Positions 10,765-24,126 of a DNA stretch of 64,000 nucleotides are shown piece by piece (position 1 is the first letter of the stretch; each line of letters starts with the position of its first letter). This stretch comes from Pisolithus tinctorius. Lineage: Eukaryota; Basidiomycota; Agaricomycetes; Boletales; Pisolithaceae. The translations under genes and the position numbers were made by a program. The notes beneath the pieces were generated by a model. The model was not told the origin of the DNA. It saw only the letters and a program-made list of their open reading frames with translations, and made no database searches. The stretch is from NCBI GenBank assembly GCA_024663395.1, contig JANFAH010000009.1, positions 868,001-932,000 of the forward strand. The letters are read 5' to 3'.

Positions 10765-13700
10765 TCATCGACGTGCCACACCTTGTTGCCACTGTATATC
10801 CCCAAGCTTATGTCTCGACGATGAACGCGGACGCTCAATGCCATATCTCGACGACGGCGTAGAGGTCGAGGAGGACGTGTTCAGAACAGCCGAAGTCTCA
10901 GAGGCTGTTCGACGCGCTTTCCTTGGAGCGATAATAGAACTGCCCTTGGGCGTGTCGTGACCCTTTAATCCGGACTTTCCAACCGCAGGTTTCAGTGCGG
11001 GAGCGAGTGCTGGTAGAATCTCTCTCGCGAGCTCCCGGACGAGGACGGCACCGTCATCCTTGCTCAGCTTGAGCACAATTTCATGCAGACCGTACCGTTC
11101 CACCAGCATTGCCCTATTAGGGTGGACGTCACAAACGGTGCGCAAGATGCGCAACAGGTTGAGCCGGACGACGGCACGGCTGTGACCGAGTCGATCAATA
11201 ATGCGCTTGAAGAAAGATGCTTTGGCGAGGCCAATGGTGACCGGTATCGAAGTTCGGCATATCTTGAGAAGGGGATCGAGCAAGTTCTCAAACGAGTTAG
11301 CTTTCGCTGAGACGAAACATTTCAGGAGCGCGTCAAGAGAGTCTGGCTCAACAAGTACGTCTTCTATCTTGGCAGTTTCATCTTGCAGCCTGCAAAGCAC
11401 CATGAGTCAGCGTCCCCGGGTAACAGGCAAAATTCAAAAGCGGAAGTACCATGAGAGTATTGCTTCCAGCGCGCTGACCTGGAAGTAGGGATCCTCCAAG
11501 AGTTTCAAGTACATCCCCAGACCATTATGTTGCCAAAGAAGGTTCCGACAACTCTTCCCGGCGCTTGCCAAATCACACAGGATAGGCAACGCAAACTGTT
11601 TCAGCGGCGAACTGGTTTCGATGACTCGTTTCAGACAAGGTATAACTCCTGCCTGAGCAGCTTCCTCCTGGCGTGACTTGTTAAGCCGACAGAGATTGTA
11701 GCAGGTCTGGAAGATGTGATTGGAGATTTCCTGAATATCACAAGTGGTAAGCACAAAAACAGTTTCAATTCCCAGAACATGGGCGTACTGTGCTGTGTGG
11801 ACCGGCCTTGGCTTCGTCGAGCAGCCTGATAAGAATTTCGATGGCATTGGCATTCTGCATGACTTCCAAAAGGTTTGCATTCATGGACAAATGTTTCACT
11901 GCCTTCAGCATTTGTACCAAATATTCCGGCTCCAGTAGCTCGCATGCGCGCAGCAATCCTGACAAGAGACTTCTGTCAGCTTGCTCATCGCGGCACGCTA
12001 CGAAAAGGAAAACCCACTTCTCACAATCTTGCGAGTACCTATCGCATTCCGAACGTGAATATCGCTCTGCGTCACCTGCGAAAACACGAGCAAAATTTGT
12101 ATAATCTTCTGCTTCATCTCCATTGCAGTTGGACTCGAGTTCCCAATGACGTTGAGCAGCGCGGACGATAGCGGATCAAGAAGGCCTTCCTTAATGAACA
12201 TCCGACAAAAGTCGTTCTTGGTTGTCGGGCTCTGCAACTCAAACACACTCCCAATACCGTTCAGAGCGTCTACTACAAGCTCGCTTTGCTCGGTATAGTC
12301 TTCGTCGAGGAGGTCCACCAAGACTTTGAGACCACGACATGCAATAAACATTTGCAGAGTCAGCACAGAAGTATGGCAAAGGAGTCGGATGAAATTTGAG
12401 GCTTCTACTCGGCATTCTGAGGGATATTTCTTGGAGGTAAATCCTGCATAGGAGTTAGGGGAGAAACTGGCATAGTACACTGACGTTACTCACCCATCAT
12501 CATCGGAATACCACCGATGAGGCAGAAGCTCTCCAAGAAACCAAGATCGCTCATGACAAGCTAGAGTGTGTGTCAGCCTAACCCATCGAATACCACAACA
12601 TCACATTACCAGGTTGATGATGTGAAGTAATTTCATCAAAACATCACGCGAACACCTTCCTTCCAGCACCTCCAAGATTGCAAGCATGCCATGTGATGAC
12701 ACCAACTGAACCAGCATGTCCGGGTTCTCGGTCATGATATTAATCTAACGACAATCTTTATGATGTTGATCACCAGGACAAAGGCTAAATGCTCACTAGC
12801 TGATCGCATGCATCCCGCAGTTGGAAGTCGGGTGCGGATGGCGTGAGTTCGTCGATCAGCTGATTCACTAAACTGCATAGACGAGCGTGCTTATCACGTT
12901 GCAGATTAGCCTCCAAGTCGTCCTCCGCAAAGCCTTCGTCGATCTAAAGCACCATCAGATAGTGGATTGCACAAATTGCCAAGGTACATACCTCCGCAAA
13001 CGGGTCATCTTCGTCGTCTTCATCCCCGAGCTACACAACAGTTTGCTCGCTAACGTTCGCAATTTAGCAGTGGTTACTTACCCAGGACTTATTCGACAAC
13101 CGTGTGTTGAGCTGAAGGGTTTGCATCGGCTGCTCCAGAGCTTACTTAGCCATTAGTTCACGAGAACAGTTAGCGCCAAGAAAGATACTCACTGCTCCCG
13201 CTAGCCTTGCCAAATACATCATCGTAGTCCTCGTTATCCTCTTCGGCATACTTGTCGAACTCATGCGAACTCGCCGCACGCTTTGCCTCCGAACGACCAA
13301 ATGATCCAGACCCATTTGACCCAACCAACGACGACGATCGAGAATGGGATCGAACGTGGGCGGATGAGGGCCCGTTTTGACCGGCGAGGTTCAGGGAAGA
13401 TCGGGATGTTTTACGGGAAAGGCCAGGTAGGGGAGCCGACTTCGGACCGGGGGAACTGGGGGTGATACCAAGAACTTTAATGTCATCTGGATGGAAAAGT
13501 CCAGGCCGAACAGAATTCCTCATCTGCGGCAGAAATACAGTTAGCTTGTGGAAAGTAAGCAAAATCACACAACAAACCTTGAAATCTGCCACTTTCTCTT
13601 GAAGTATGAAGTCGTCCTCGTCGGCTGCAAGGTCTGAGTAGTCCTCGACAATGGGTATCATGTCTGCGGAAGGCGCTTTTGCCAGTGGTATTGTGCCAGG

Positions 13701-15538
13701 GCCTCCAGGGCTTCTACTGGGGCGAATAGTTTGAGAACAGTCGTCGACCTCTACTTTGTCATCCTCCAGAGCAGTTTTTTCAAAACCTATGGGATGCCTA
13801 TCAGAAATGCGGGGTAAGACCACGCTGACCACACATACCTTGCAACTTGGTGAACGAAGGACCATCCTCGAAATCGTCGTCCCAGTTGTCAGTTTGCTCC
13901 TCGGGGGGTTGGAGGACGAAAGGCGCTGGCTCACGAATCTTCTCCACTAACCCGATAGCCGCCGTCGGTTTTGTGGCTACACCACTTTGCGCTTTAAGGG
14001 CCAAGGGACCGGCTACAGATTGTTGGAGACCGAGCACTGAGTGTTGGAGGAGCGAGATGCCAGGCTTGTCGCGAGTGGCTTGCGTAGGGGATGCCGGGGG
14101 TCCTCCCACCTGGGGACGAGCTCCATGTTTGGAAGGTCGAGTAGGAGCTATGAACATCAGTATCGAGAGTAAGTCCAAGGAAAGAATTGTTTCACATTTC
14201 AAAGCCTCGTTCCACTCTTGGACTTTGAGGACAGCCTCGTCGAAATTATAGTTAGCTTGAGAATTCTTCGGTACATGCGAGTTGCTGTCAAACGAGTGGC
14301 CGTCCTTTCCAGCCACCACACTTAATTGTTTTCTGGCAGAAATCATCCATGGGTGCTTCAAGAGTTTCTTGGCGGATATACGAAGATTAGAGTCCTTTTG
14401 GAAACAGTGAAGTAAGAAATCTTTGACGATTGGAGAGGCACCCTCGGGTATTGGAGGACAGTCGTCTTGAACAATCCGGAAGAGCGCGGGCATCGGGTCA
14501 AGAAAGTGATACGGGGGTCTGCCCTCCAGGAGTTCAATCACAACGCAACCCACACTCCTGCACAACAAAAATATATATCAAGGTGGATTCCGCCAAGAAA
14601 GCTGCATCACATGCCATATATCCGATGCCGTCGTTGCACCTGATTGCTCAATCACTTCAGGTGCCACTATTATGAATGAAAGTTAGCCGTAAACTTCCTG
14701 ATTCCAGGAAAACACGCACTCCAATATGGGCTCCCAACAACGGCGTCGTCACTGACAGCTCCGGTCGTCGTGGAACTGGCGACTCCAAAATCTGCCAGCT
14801 TCACACAGCCATCTTTATTGGTCAGTATGTTCGCGCCTTTAATATCGCGGTGTATAACACCCTGGTCGTGGAGATATACAAGGCCTTCGAGCACTTGACA
14901 AATGTATACCGCAACGAGATTCTCGGGAAACTTTCCGAAACGCTTGCATATGTGATGAAGGGATCCGTTCTCGCAAAATCTGTTCGTAATCAGCACGTCA
15001 TCTGTCCATAGCCGAGTTATACACACTCGAGGATGATGTAGAGGTACTCCGGTGTCTTCACAAACCCTTTATATTTGACGATGTTCGGATGCTTACGGAT
15101 TATAAGCAAAACAATCTCCAGTACGGTAGACGCCGCTTACATTGAGATTCTTGAGCAAGTCGATCTCAGACTGCAGGAGCGTGTTATTTGGGGTGAAAAG
15201 AACGTCAGTAGAAAATTCACCATAATCTGAGCCAGTTCCCCCTTCGGGATATTGCTGAGTTGTATCTCCTTGACAGCAACAGCTTCACCAGTGGCCCAAT
15301 TAAGTGCCCCTACATGGCTGACGCTTGAACTGCACAGCATAAATGTTCGTCAGGTAAAACTTACGGTACACCTGGGCAAAGGCACCCTTCCCCAGAGAGT
15401 CCCCTAGTTGCTGAGAAAAGATCAGAGGTTAAGCCAGCACAGGAGCGGCTCTCAGGCATTAGATTGACGAACGTAGTCGTTGAGAAGTTTCGAGCTGTTC
15501 GCCCGCTTTCCTGGACTTATGCCACGAGTGGCCGACAT
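10765..15538 (-). CDS. sepH: septation initiation kinase, SepH/Cdc7/Cdc15 family, with ARM-repeat C-terminus
   Basis: Predicted Ser/Thr kinase of the septation initiation network, acting at the spindle pole body to trigger septum formation. It spans many exons and encodes roughly 1,250-1,300 residues, close to Aspergillus SepH. The start is [22 protein letters not shown]; the kinase begins almost at once with [50 protein letters not shown] and [15 protein letters not shown] (the methionine codon is split by an intron). A low-complexity middle follows (13,170-14,500). The C-terminal third (about 10,950-12,900) is armadillo-like, with segments such as [22 protein letters not shown] and [10 protein letters not shown]. 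The first intron uses a GTTCGT donor. Neighbour upstream is a divergent methyltransferase. Confidence 0.88.
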
Positions 15539-15812
15539 AACTGGGCAGTCTAGATGTTGGATGCCAGGAGAGTGGTAGGAGTGCGCGAGGTATTAGTTGG
15601 GTGTTCGAGGGATGTGCCACCAGCAAACTCAGACGACGGATGCGGAATTCAATTCTTGCGACGGACCGATAACCTTCCGAGACCCAACCCACGGATATAA
15701 AAGGGTATGGGGAGGTGGATTCAGAGACCAAAAGAAAGATTGGGAAACAATGACGTCCCCTCTAAAGTCGCGTCCCGCGCCGACGAATTGCAAAGTAGGC
15801 AGTGTTGGGCAG

Positions 15813-15832
15813 CAGTACTGTACCAAGTACTG
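15813..15832. repeat. inverted repeat, 7-base arms
   Basis: CAGTACT (15813-15819) and AGTACTG (15826-15832) flank six bases. CAGTA/TACTG words recur nearby up to about 15,935. It could be a regulatory site in the divergent promoter or chance. Confidence 0.35.
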
Positions 15833-15879
15833 GCCACAAGATGAGTCCGATTTGGACAAGCACGCAGTTCCCATACTAT

Positions 15880-15887
15880 TCACGTGA
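15880..15887. promoter_or_regulatory. TCACGTGA palindrome (extended E-box)
   Basis: An eight-base palindrome containing CACGTG, 341 bases upstream of the SepH-like start and 647 upstream of the methyltransferase start. In fungi such sites are bound by bHLH proteins of the Cbf1/Pho4 type; binding here is inferred. Confidence 0.4.
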
Positions 15888-16087
15888 CTCAGTACCCTAC
15901 AGTATGACTACCAGTCAATATGAAGCTGCTACTGGTCGACTCCAGATTCCAAATCCGTCACTTACACTTGAGAGCTTCGCCCCACAATACGCATACCTTC
16001 TCAGAGCAGCGCGAGGTGGTGTCGTATTGCTGTAGCAGCTCGCCGGGGTGCCCTGTGGGAACGATCGCCAACACCTAAATCTGGTCA

Positions 16088-16108
16088 CCGTGGTGGATAA
16101 CACCACGG
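16088..16108. repeat. perfect inverted repeat, 8-base arms
   Basis: CCGTGGTG (16088-16095) and CACCACGG (16101-16108) flank GATAA. This is a good shape for a dimeric zinc-cluster or other transcription-factor site, or a small hairpin. It lies in the divergent promoter. Confidence 0.4.
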
Positions 16109-16534
16109 CCTTGATCAGATCGAAATCCCCGAAGCACTTTGATACAAGCAAGGCTTACAAGATGACACTTGAAGCATGAAAGCTCAAACGCGTACCCCTT
16201 TGAGGATAAATCATCATGTTAGTTAATAACCATTTGAGCAGCAGAGGCCTTAAAAGAGACTTTATTAAACCATTGACCTGCTTGACTTCTATTTGCATTG
16301 ACGTCATTGAATTGCCAACTTCGCTACTCTCTGAAGCAAAGCTGCTTCTTGGGGCACAATAACAACAACTGACTCCCACGCAACGGGCACAACCCACACA
16401 AGGCATAGTGATTTATATGAGTCATGGCCCTAGTATGCCTGGTGACTCAGACGGCCCGATGACCCAGTTGGTTGCGAGCTTGATTGACAGTGGTTTGCGC
16501 AGCTACTAACCACACAACTCTTCCTTTACTCGTC

Positions 16535-17745
16535 ATGTCAGACGAACCAGAGACAGACATACCCTCACTCGATCCCAGCATTTACGATGCAATACTGGAT
16601 TCCGAGATACTTTCGTTCATGAAGTCATTGACTGGTATTCAGGACGATGATGAACTTAAAGCACACGTACTAAACATTCAGAAGAAGGCTTACGCTGTAT
16701 GTATGACTCACAATTAACAAGAGTAGGGTTCAAGTGCAGTACTGACCTTGGACTTCCGCAGGTATACCCTTATCCATGCATAGGTTTCTTGCATTTTATG
16801 AAGTACGAGTCATGTTTTGTAGGGTGACGCGCTATTAGCGCTTACCGGGATGAAAGCCGAAAGATATCTTCCCATGAGTCATACCAACAGGTCCTCAAGC
16901 TCGGACGGGACCGTGAAGGTGCATTGCTTTTGGAGATCGGCTGCTGTCGTGAGCATCTGTATTGCGATAATGAAGTGTTATATTGACCTGCCTTCAAGTT
17001 GGGATGGAGATGAGGAGGGCTGCTGCAGATGGTTTCCCTGCAAAGCAAATCATCGCTTCAGATTTACATTCAGGTGAGTCATACCTCACGGTCTATTGCT
17101 CCAACACTGAATGGCCACCTTGCCATCGGCAGAATTTTGGGAGTTTGGTCATGCCCTTTTTCGAACCACACCTCAGTCGTTCCCAGCTACCTTCGTCGCA
17201 GGGGATGCACTCGATCCTGATTTTCTCTCACCACTTCCAGGAACTTCTGAGTCTCGGGCATCCCTAGATTTATCGTCCTTAACGACACTGAACCAACTGA
17301 AGGGCAAGGTATCAGCAATTTATGCGAGATCACTTTTCCATGTAAGGCCAACAAATTGAAATCACGTACCCGTGTTTGACTCCATTGGTCATGACAGCTT
17401 TTCAATGAAGACCAACAACGCCAACTAGCCCACTCACTGGGCAGTCTTCTGTCTACCCAGCCTGGGAGTGTCATTTTTGGCTCTCACATGGGAAATGTAG
17501 AGAAGGGTATTATTAAACACGAACCGATTGCTGGACAGGATTGTACGTTTTTCCATAGCCCAGAAAGTTGGAAAGAATTGTGGTGTGAAACATCGCCTGG
17601 GGACTATCAGAATAATAGTCAAGGCAAACTGACTGGCCCAGTTTTCCGATTCGGGGAAGTCAACGTCGAGGCAAGTTTCCAATTCGTCAGGACGGCATCG
17701 GGTATGGAAGGGTTCCGGATGGATTGGAGCATAACCAGGCTGTAG
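16535..17745 (+). CDS. SAM-dependent methyltransferase domain protein
   Basis: Predicted class I methyltransferase, of about 270-300 residues and several short introns, of a type common in mushroom genomes; the substrate is unknown. The start is MSDEPETDIPSLDPSIYDAILDSEI. After the segment YPYPCIGFLHFM and KISSHESYQQVLKLG comes motif I as GALLLEIGCCLGMEMRRAAADG (exon junction inside), then KQIIASDL with the acidic end of strand 2, and FVAGDALDPDFL. A later strand reads LKGKVSAIYARSLFHLF. The protein ends at MDWSITRL. One intron (after HFM) uses a GTACGA donor and was placed by frame. The Aurora kinase gene follows 242 bases downstream on the same strand. No other secondary-metabolism genes are near, so a cluster role is not supported. 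Confidence 0.8.
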
Positions 17746-17866
17746 AGAGATATGGTACGCATCTGGTAGTGGGCCGCTCGACGTCCTTCCGTATGTACTG
17801 TATTTTATGATAACTAAGCTCCAGACTCGACACCAATTCATGGTACTGTAGAGATATTGATGTCTA

Positions 17867-17874
17867 TCACGTGA
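17867..17874. promoter_or_regulatory. TCACGTGA palindrome upstream of Aurora
   Basis: An eight-base palindrome 113 bases before the Aurora kinase start codon, the second of four such sites in the window. Role inferred from position only. Confidence 0.45.
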
Positions 17875-17987
17875 CCGCGACGCGTGTTCTGAAAAAACAA
17901 CCACCACACCGACACGATCCCAGCCACACGTTTCTGTTGCATCGGACGACATTTACACTACGAGTTGCATGTAAATTTTCGATAAGC

Positions 17988-19213
17988 ATGGCCTCCATCG
18001 CATCCGTCACCAAGCAATTCACTACTCTGGAGATCTCCAAAAACCCCATAAATAACCCATCTCGCCCCCCATGCGCGCCTTCGCATCTAAAGCCAACCAG
18101 GAAACCCCCCATTATTAACATTGGAAAGTACGACGGTGGATTCGAGATTGATAACGAAAAGCGCGGTGAAAAGGTTTATGGCGAGGCGGCTGACGACCTC
18201 GCACTGGACTCGAGTACGTCACGGTGAGTGGCTCTTGCCCGCTCAGGTTGAGCCCCACCTACAAGTTCCACAGAACACGACCTACACGCGAATGGAAACT
18301 AACTGACTTCGATATCGGCCGTCCTCTCGGAAAGGGAAAATTTGGTCGGGTTTACATGGTTCGCACCAAATGCGAGCCTAACTACATCCTTGCACTCAAG
18401 TGCCTATATAAATCTGAGATCGTGCAATCTCGTGTGGAGAAGCAGATCCGGAGAGAAATAGAAATTCAACAGAATCTTCGTCACCCGAACGTCCTTCGTT
18501 TATATGGCTATTTCCACGACGAGAAGCGAATCTTCCTCATGCTCGAGTTTGCAGGACAGGGAGAGTTGTACAAACAACTGAGCAAGAAGGGGAGCTTCTC
18601 CGAGAGACGTAGCTCAAGATACATTGACCAGATGGCAGATGCACTGCAATATTTGCATTCGAAGCACGTCATCCACAGAGACATCAAGCCCGAGAACCTC
18701 CTTCTGGGTATCAATGGGGAATTAAAAATCGGAGACTTTGGATGGAGTGTGCATGCCCCAGGGAATAGGCGGATGACACTCTGCGGTACGCTGGACTATC
18801 TACCTCCCGAAATGGTGGAAGGAAAAGAGCACAACGAGAAGGTCGATTATTGGGCCCTTGGAGTGTTAACCTACGAATTCCTGGTTGGGTGTCCTCCATT
18901 CGAAGATAAAAATAGTGCCAACGGTCAGTGTCGGACAAACTGGACCCTACCAGATGACTGATTTGCCTTACAGCAACCTATCGGCGCATTGCAAAGGTGG
19001 ACCTTAAAATACCTCCCCACGTTTCGCCGGATGCCAGAGATCTGATATCGAAGGTGAACGCATACTCTTGTTTGGTGAAGGTTTGTTAACGTCTTTTTAT
19101 AGCTGCTAAAGTACAATCCGGAAGAGCGACTTCCGCTGTCCGAAGTAGCTCGGCATCCATGGATTCTCAAGTACCGGCCAAAGAGTACTTCTAAGGGCGG
19201 GTCTGAGGCATAG
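17988..19213 (+). CDS. IPL1: Aurora kinase (Ipl1/Ark1)
   Basis: Mitotic Ser/Thr kinase, the catalytic subunit of the chromosomal passenger complex that corrects kinetochore attachment. Four exons (17988-18223, 18274-18923, 18974-19053, 19103-19213) give 358 residues. An 80-residue variable N-terminus precedes [22 protein letters not shown]. Key residues are visible: the glycine loop GKGKFG, VAIK-equivalent LALKCLY, catalytic [19 protein letters not shown] and the activation-loop segment [16 protein letters not shown] (the RxxT site that Aurora phosphorylates on itself). The first intron is 50 bases; a nearer AG would make an implausible 23-base intron. The C-terminus HPWILKY matches the family. 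A TCACGTGA site lies upstream. Confidence 0.95.
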
Positions 19214-19547
19214 GTTGTTGCTTACACCCTGTTTGACCAGCCAAGGATAGATTTTTGCTGTTTGTTGAGCCTGTTGTACTTGTGTAATTGCATGGCTTTT
19301 GGGAGGACTTCAAACCTAGGGAACCGTTGGCTTGCTGATCATTTGGAAGGTGTCGCGGAGCCATTCAATCAATTTTTAATCGTTTCCGCGTGTCGATCTC
19401 GCCACGTGGGGCTGGCCTTGTAATAAAAAGTAGAGTCTGGTACAGGTTGCCATCGGACGCTTGTCTGAAGTTTGAACCTCGACTTTCCTCACATCCTCGC
19501 CCATCATTACCATTTACTCACGTCCAGTCTCTCAGCTATTGTACGAT
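19214..19547. other. intergenic stretch, Aurora to AGC kinase
   Basis: Tandem plus-strand genes flank it. A CACGTG lies at 19403-19408 and an AT-rich TAATAAAAAG at about 19,421-19,430, both within 150 bases of the AGC kinase start. No gene is seen. Confidence 0.45.
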
Positions 19548-21678
<2,131 letters not shown>

Positions 21679-22683
21679 AGTACCCCAACTTACCGGACGC
21701 TCAATTAAGGAATTCTCTAGAACGTGGCTCGTGTTGGTTCATACCTCGTTGTATCACGCTGGCAGCCGCATTAGAATTGGGTATCGGTTTTCTGTTTCAT
21801 ACCATTTTGGGATCGGAAATATACTGTACAAACTGAAGGCATTAATTTTCTGCAGTACACATGGATCCTTTTTTCCCCCGTTATGTGCTTTTTGTGAGTA
21901 GTGGAGAAAGGATCTCAAAGTCAAAGTCAAGTTTTTGTTCTAAATACCAAGTTTGCATCTGACTACAGTCCTTCGTCGAGAGGCTAAAGTGTTCATCAGA
22001 CACATCAGAGGGACAGGGAATGACGGAATCACGGTCACGACCAGTCAGTGACAGGTTTAAACAGGTTTGAACCATCTATTCGCTTCCTGATGCAGGAAAA
22101 TGTTATTAATATGGGAGCTACTGCTGCGGCACTCGCACAATCTCCGGGCTTCTGCATCTCAACTGATCTCAACTCATACATGACAGACAACATCCAGTAT
22201 GAGACCGATTGACTATATCCGAGTGAAAATACACACGTAGTGTGTGCAGCCGGAGGCCTGCTGTAATATTGTTGACGCCATACCAGATACACCGGCGGGC
22301 GCACAAGTGCCGACAATCGGTACACTTTCTCATCATCATCACAGCAAATCGTTGCCTAATCCACAATACTTACCTCTGATGTTTGGACACGAGCATGACC
22401 GGAGTCGACGAAGGCCACAGCAGACAGATTCCCTTAAGGCACGTCAGCGCGTCCGATCCAGAACAAGAGAAATCATAACCCACGCCCTACGCGGTGGCGG
22501 ATTGCGGGTGGAAGCGGCCTGCTTCCTCCAAAAGTTTACCACGCAGTAATGCCGAGCACAAGAATTTTTGGATACAACATTCCACGCTGTCAAAAGAAGT
22601 CAGCGTCAGTCATGTCATACCTCGCTGGGATTGGTTTCTTGATAGAGGTCCGAATATGCAGGGATGACTAATCAAGAGGTAAA
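21679..22683. other. 1-kb gap, nothing recognised
   Basis: This holds the 3' flank of the AGC kinase and the promoter of the G-patch gene. A 101-codon plus-strand frame (22244-22549) and a 96-codon minus-strand frame (22035-22325) have no recognisable product or splice support. A short TCAAAG direct repeat lies at about 21,917-21,930. Confidence 0.45.
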
Positions 22684-23886
22684 ATGTTACACCCCGCATT
22701 ATGTAATGAGGTCATGGCTACCCTCAGTCATGTCATCCGGTCAGAGTACGACCCAGCAGACCGCGAAAGGTTCGAGCGCGAAACAGGCCAAGTACTCGAT
22801 GGCGACAGCTTGACAGACCCATGGCAGACAGAATCATCTTTCTCTGCCCATCGTCGCCTTCGTGCGGCGCCATCCTTTGTCCCAGCTACGATACCCTATG
22901 ACGAGTGGGGACAAAATTATTCGTCGCAGTCTGCAGATAGACCATCTGCGACGACGACCGGCACATCTACGGGTACTACCACACATTGGTATAGATCTCT
23001 CGTTAGGACTAAAACATCAACCCCATCCAAATCGTTGACACCCTTGCCACCACGTCCCTGTACAGTTCCCCCACCAGAGGACGTATCAGTATCAGTACGA
23101 AAGAAAACGCTGCGAGAAGGTATCAACAAAAACAACTGGTTCATCGCCCGAGCATTGCGCTCTGAGCCTGACGTGAATGCGCCTTCTCCCCCATCGTCAT
23201 TGGCGGACATTCTCACTCGCGACCCTCCACCTTTACCCTCTCAGGGACGGTACAAGCCACCTGTGTGGCTGCATATCGGTCCGACGAATAAAGGATTTGC
23301 GATGTTACAACGCAGTGGTTGGAGTGAAGGCGAGGGTCTTGGTGCCCACGCAGCAAGACGGACCGAAGCCGTAAAACTCGGCAAGGAGGAGGTAAAAGAT
23401 GCGCCGTCTCTGTCGGCGTGCCGTGATAACGTGGGTCTCGCCAAGGGAAAGGATCCGAGTGTGGTTGCACCCGAACGTGCAGCAACCAATGTCATTGACC
23501 TTACTCAGTCGGATTCTGAATCGGAAGAAGAACCGGACGAAGACCTCGAGACGTTCGAACCTACTACCATGCACGAACGAACGTCCACTCAATCACTTGA
23601 TGAAGCTTCTGCGCCTCATTCGCAGAAGTCCTTGCTCACTCCCATCCCAACGGTGCTCAAGGCAGACAGACTTGGAATTGGCCTGAAGGCAAAAACCGAG
23701 GGACCCTACAAACGGTCGAAGAAACGCGTCACACATAATGCGGCCGCACTGGCTGCACATATTCGGGCATCTAAAGAGATGCAGAGGAAGAAGGCAGAAG
23801 TCGGCAGAGGGAGCAAGGGCTTTGCCAGATTACATAGACGGGAAGAGGAGAGGCGAAAGTCGATGTTAGCATACCTCAACGGATAA
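22684..23886 (+). CDS. G-patch domain protein with SUMO-interacting-like motif
   Basis: A single exon of 400 residues. The G-patch core is near residues 200-225 (KGFAMLQRSGWSEGEGLGAH); such domains bind and activate DEAH-box RNA helicases in splicing or ribosome assembly. At about residues 275-295 the hydrophobic run VIDLT is followed by SDSESEEEPDEDLE, a textbook SUMO-interacting motif. The C-terminus is a basic coiled segment (ASKEMQRKKAEVGRG, LHRREEERRKSM). There is a second in-frame ATG at 22714 (MATLSHVIRSEYDP) that may be the true start, since the residues before it look less constrained. The second part of the G-patch (LGIGLKAK) recurs near residue 325. Confidence 0.82.
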   Translation: MLHPALCNEVMATLSHVIRSEYDPADRERFERETGQVLDGDSLTDPWQTESSFSAHRRLRAAPSFVPATIPYDEWGQNYSSQSADRPSATTTGTSTGTTTHWYRSLVRTKTSTPSKSLTPLPPRPCTVPPPEDVSVSVRKKTLREGINKNNWFIARALRSEPDVNAPSPPSSLADILTRDPPPLPSQGRYKPPVWLHIGPTNKGFAMLQRSGWSEGEGLGAHAARRTEAVKLGKEEVKDAPSLSACRDNVGLAKGKDPSVVAPERAATNVIDLTQSDSESEEEPDEDLETFEPTTMHERTSTQSLDEASAPHSQKSLLTPIPTVLKADRLGIGLKAKTEGPYKRSKKRVTHNAAALAAHIRASKEMQRKKAEVGRGSKGFARLHRREEERRKSMLAYLNG

Positions 23887-24126
23887 GACAACCCATTTGC
23901 AGCAGAAATCACTTATTATAGTCTTCATTCCATTGTGACTTATGGGGTATGAGTAGATACAACGTTGCAAGTATCGTTTGATCCAAATGCTAATAAATAG
24001 CTGCCTCGATTGTAGTGGGCATTCTGTTTGTCTGGGCTGAAAAATATGCGGCAGTGTAAAAGAGAACTGAAGATGAAAAGATGTATGGTTGTTGGGTCTT
24101 GATGATGATTAGTCCAGCCCGTGACA

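Larger units (their letters stand above)
15539..16534. other. 996-base divergent promoter region
   Basis: This lies between the SepH-like kinase (-) and the methyltransferase (+). It contains TCACGTGA at 15880-15887 and two inverted repeats, listed separately. No credible gene was found. Confidence 0.5.

Noticed and set aside
16535..17745. Methyltransferase as part of a secondary-metabolite cluster
   Set aside because: Neighbours are kinases and housekeeping genes; no synthase, P450 or transporter is adjacent.
18224..18246. 23-base intron in the Aurora gene
   Set aside because: It is too short; using the AG at 18272-18273 gives a normal 50-base intron and keeps the frame.
22244..22549. Small plus-strand gene before the G-patch gene
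   Set aside because: The composition is basic and non-specific, with no conserved motif or splice support.
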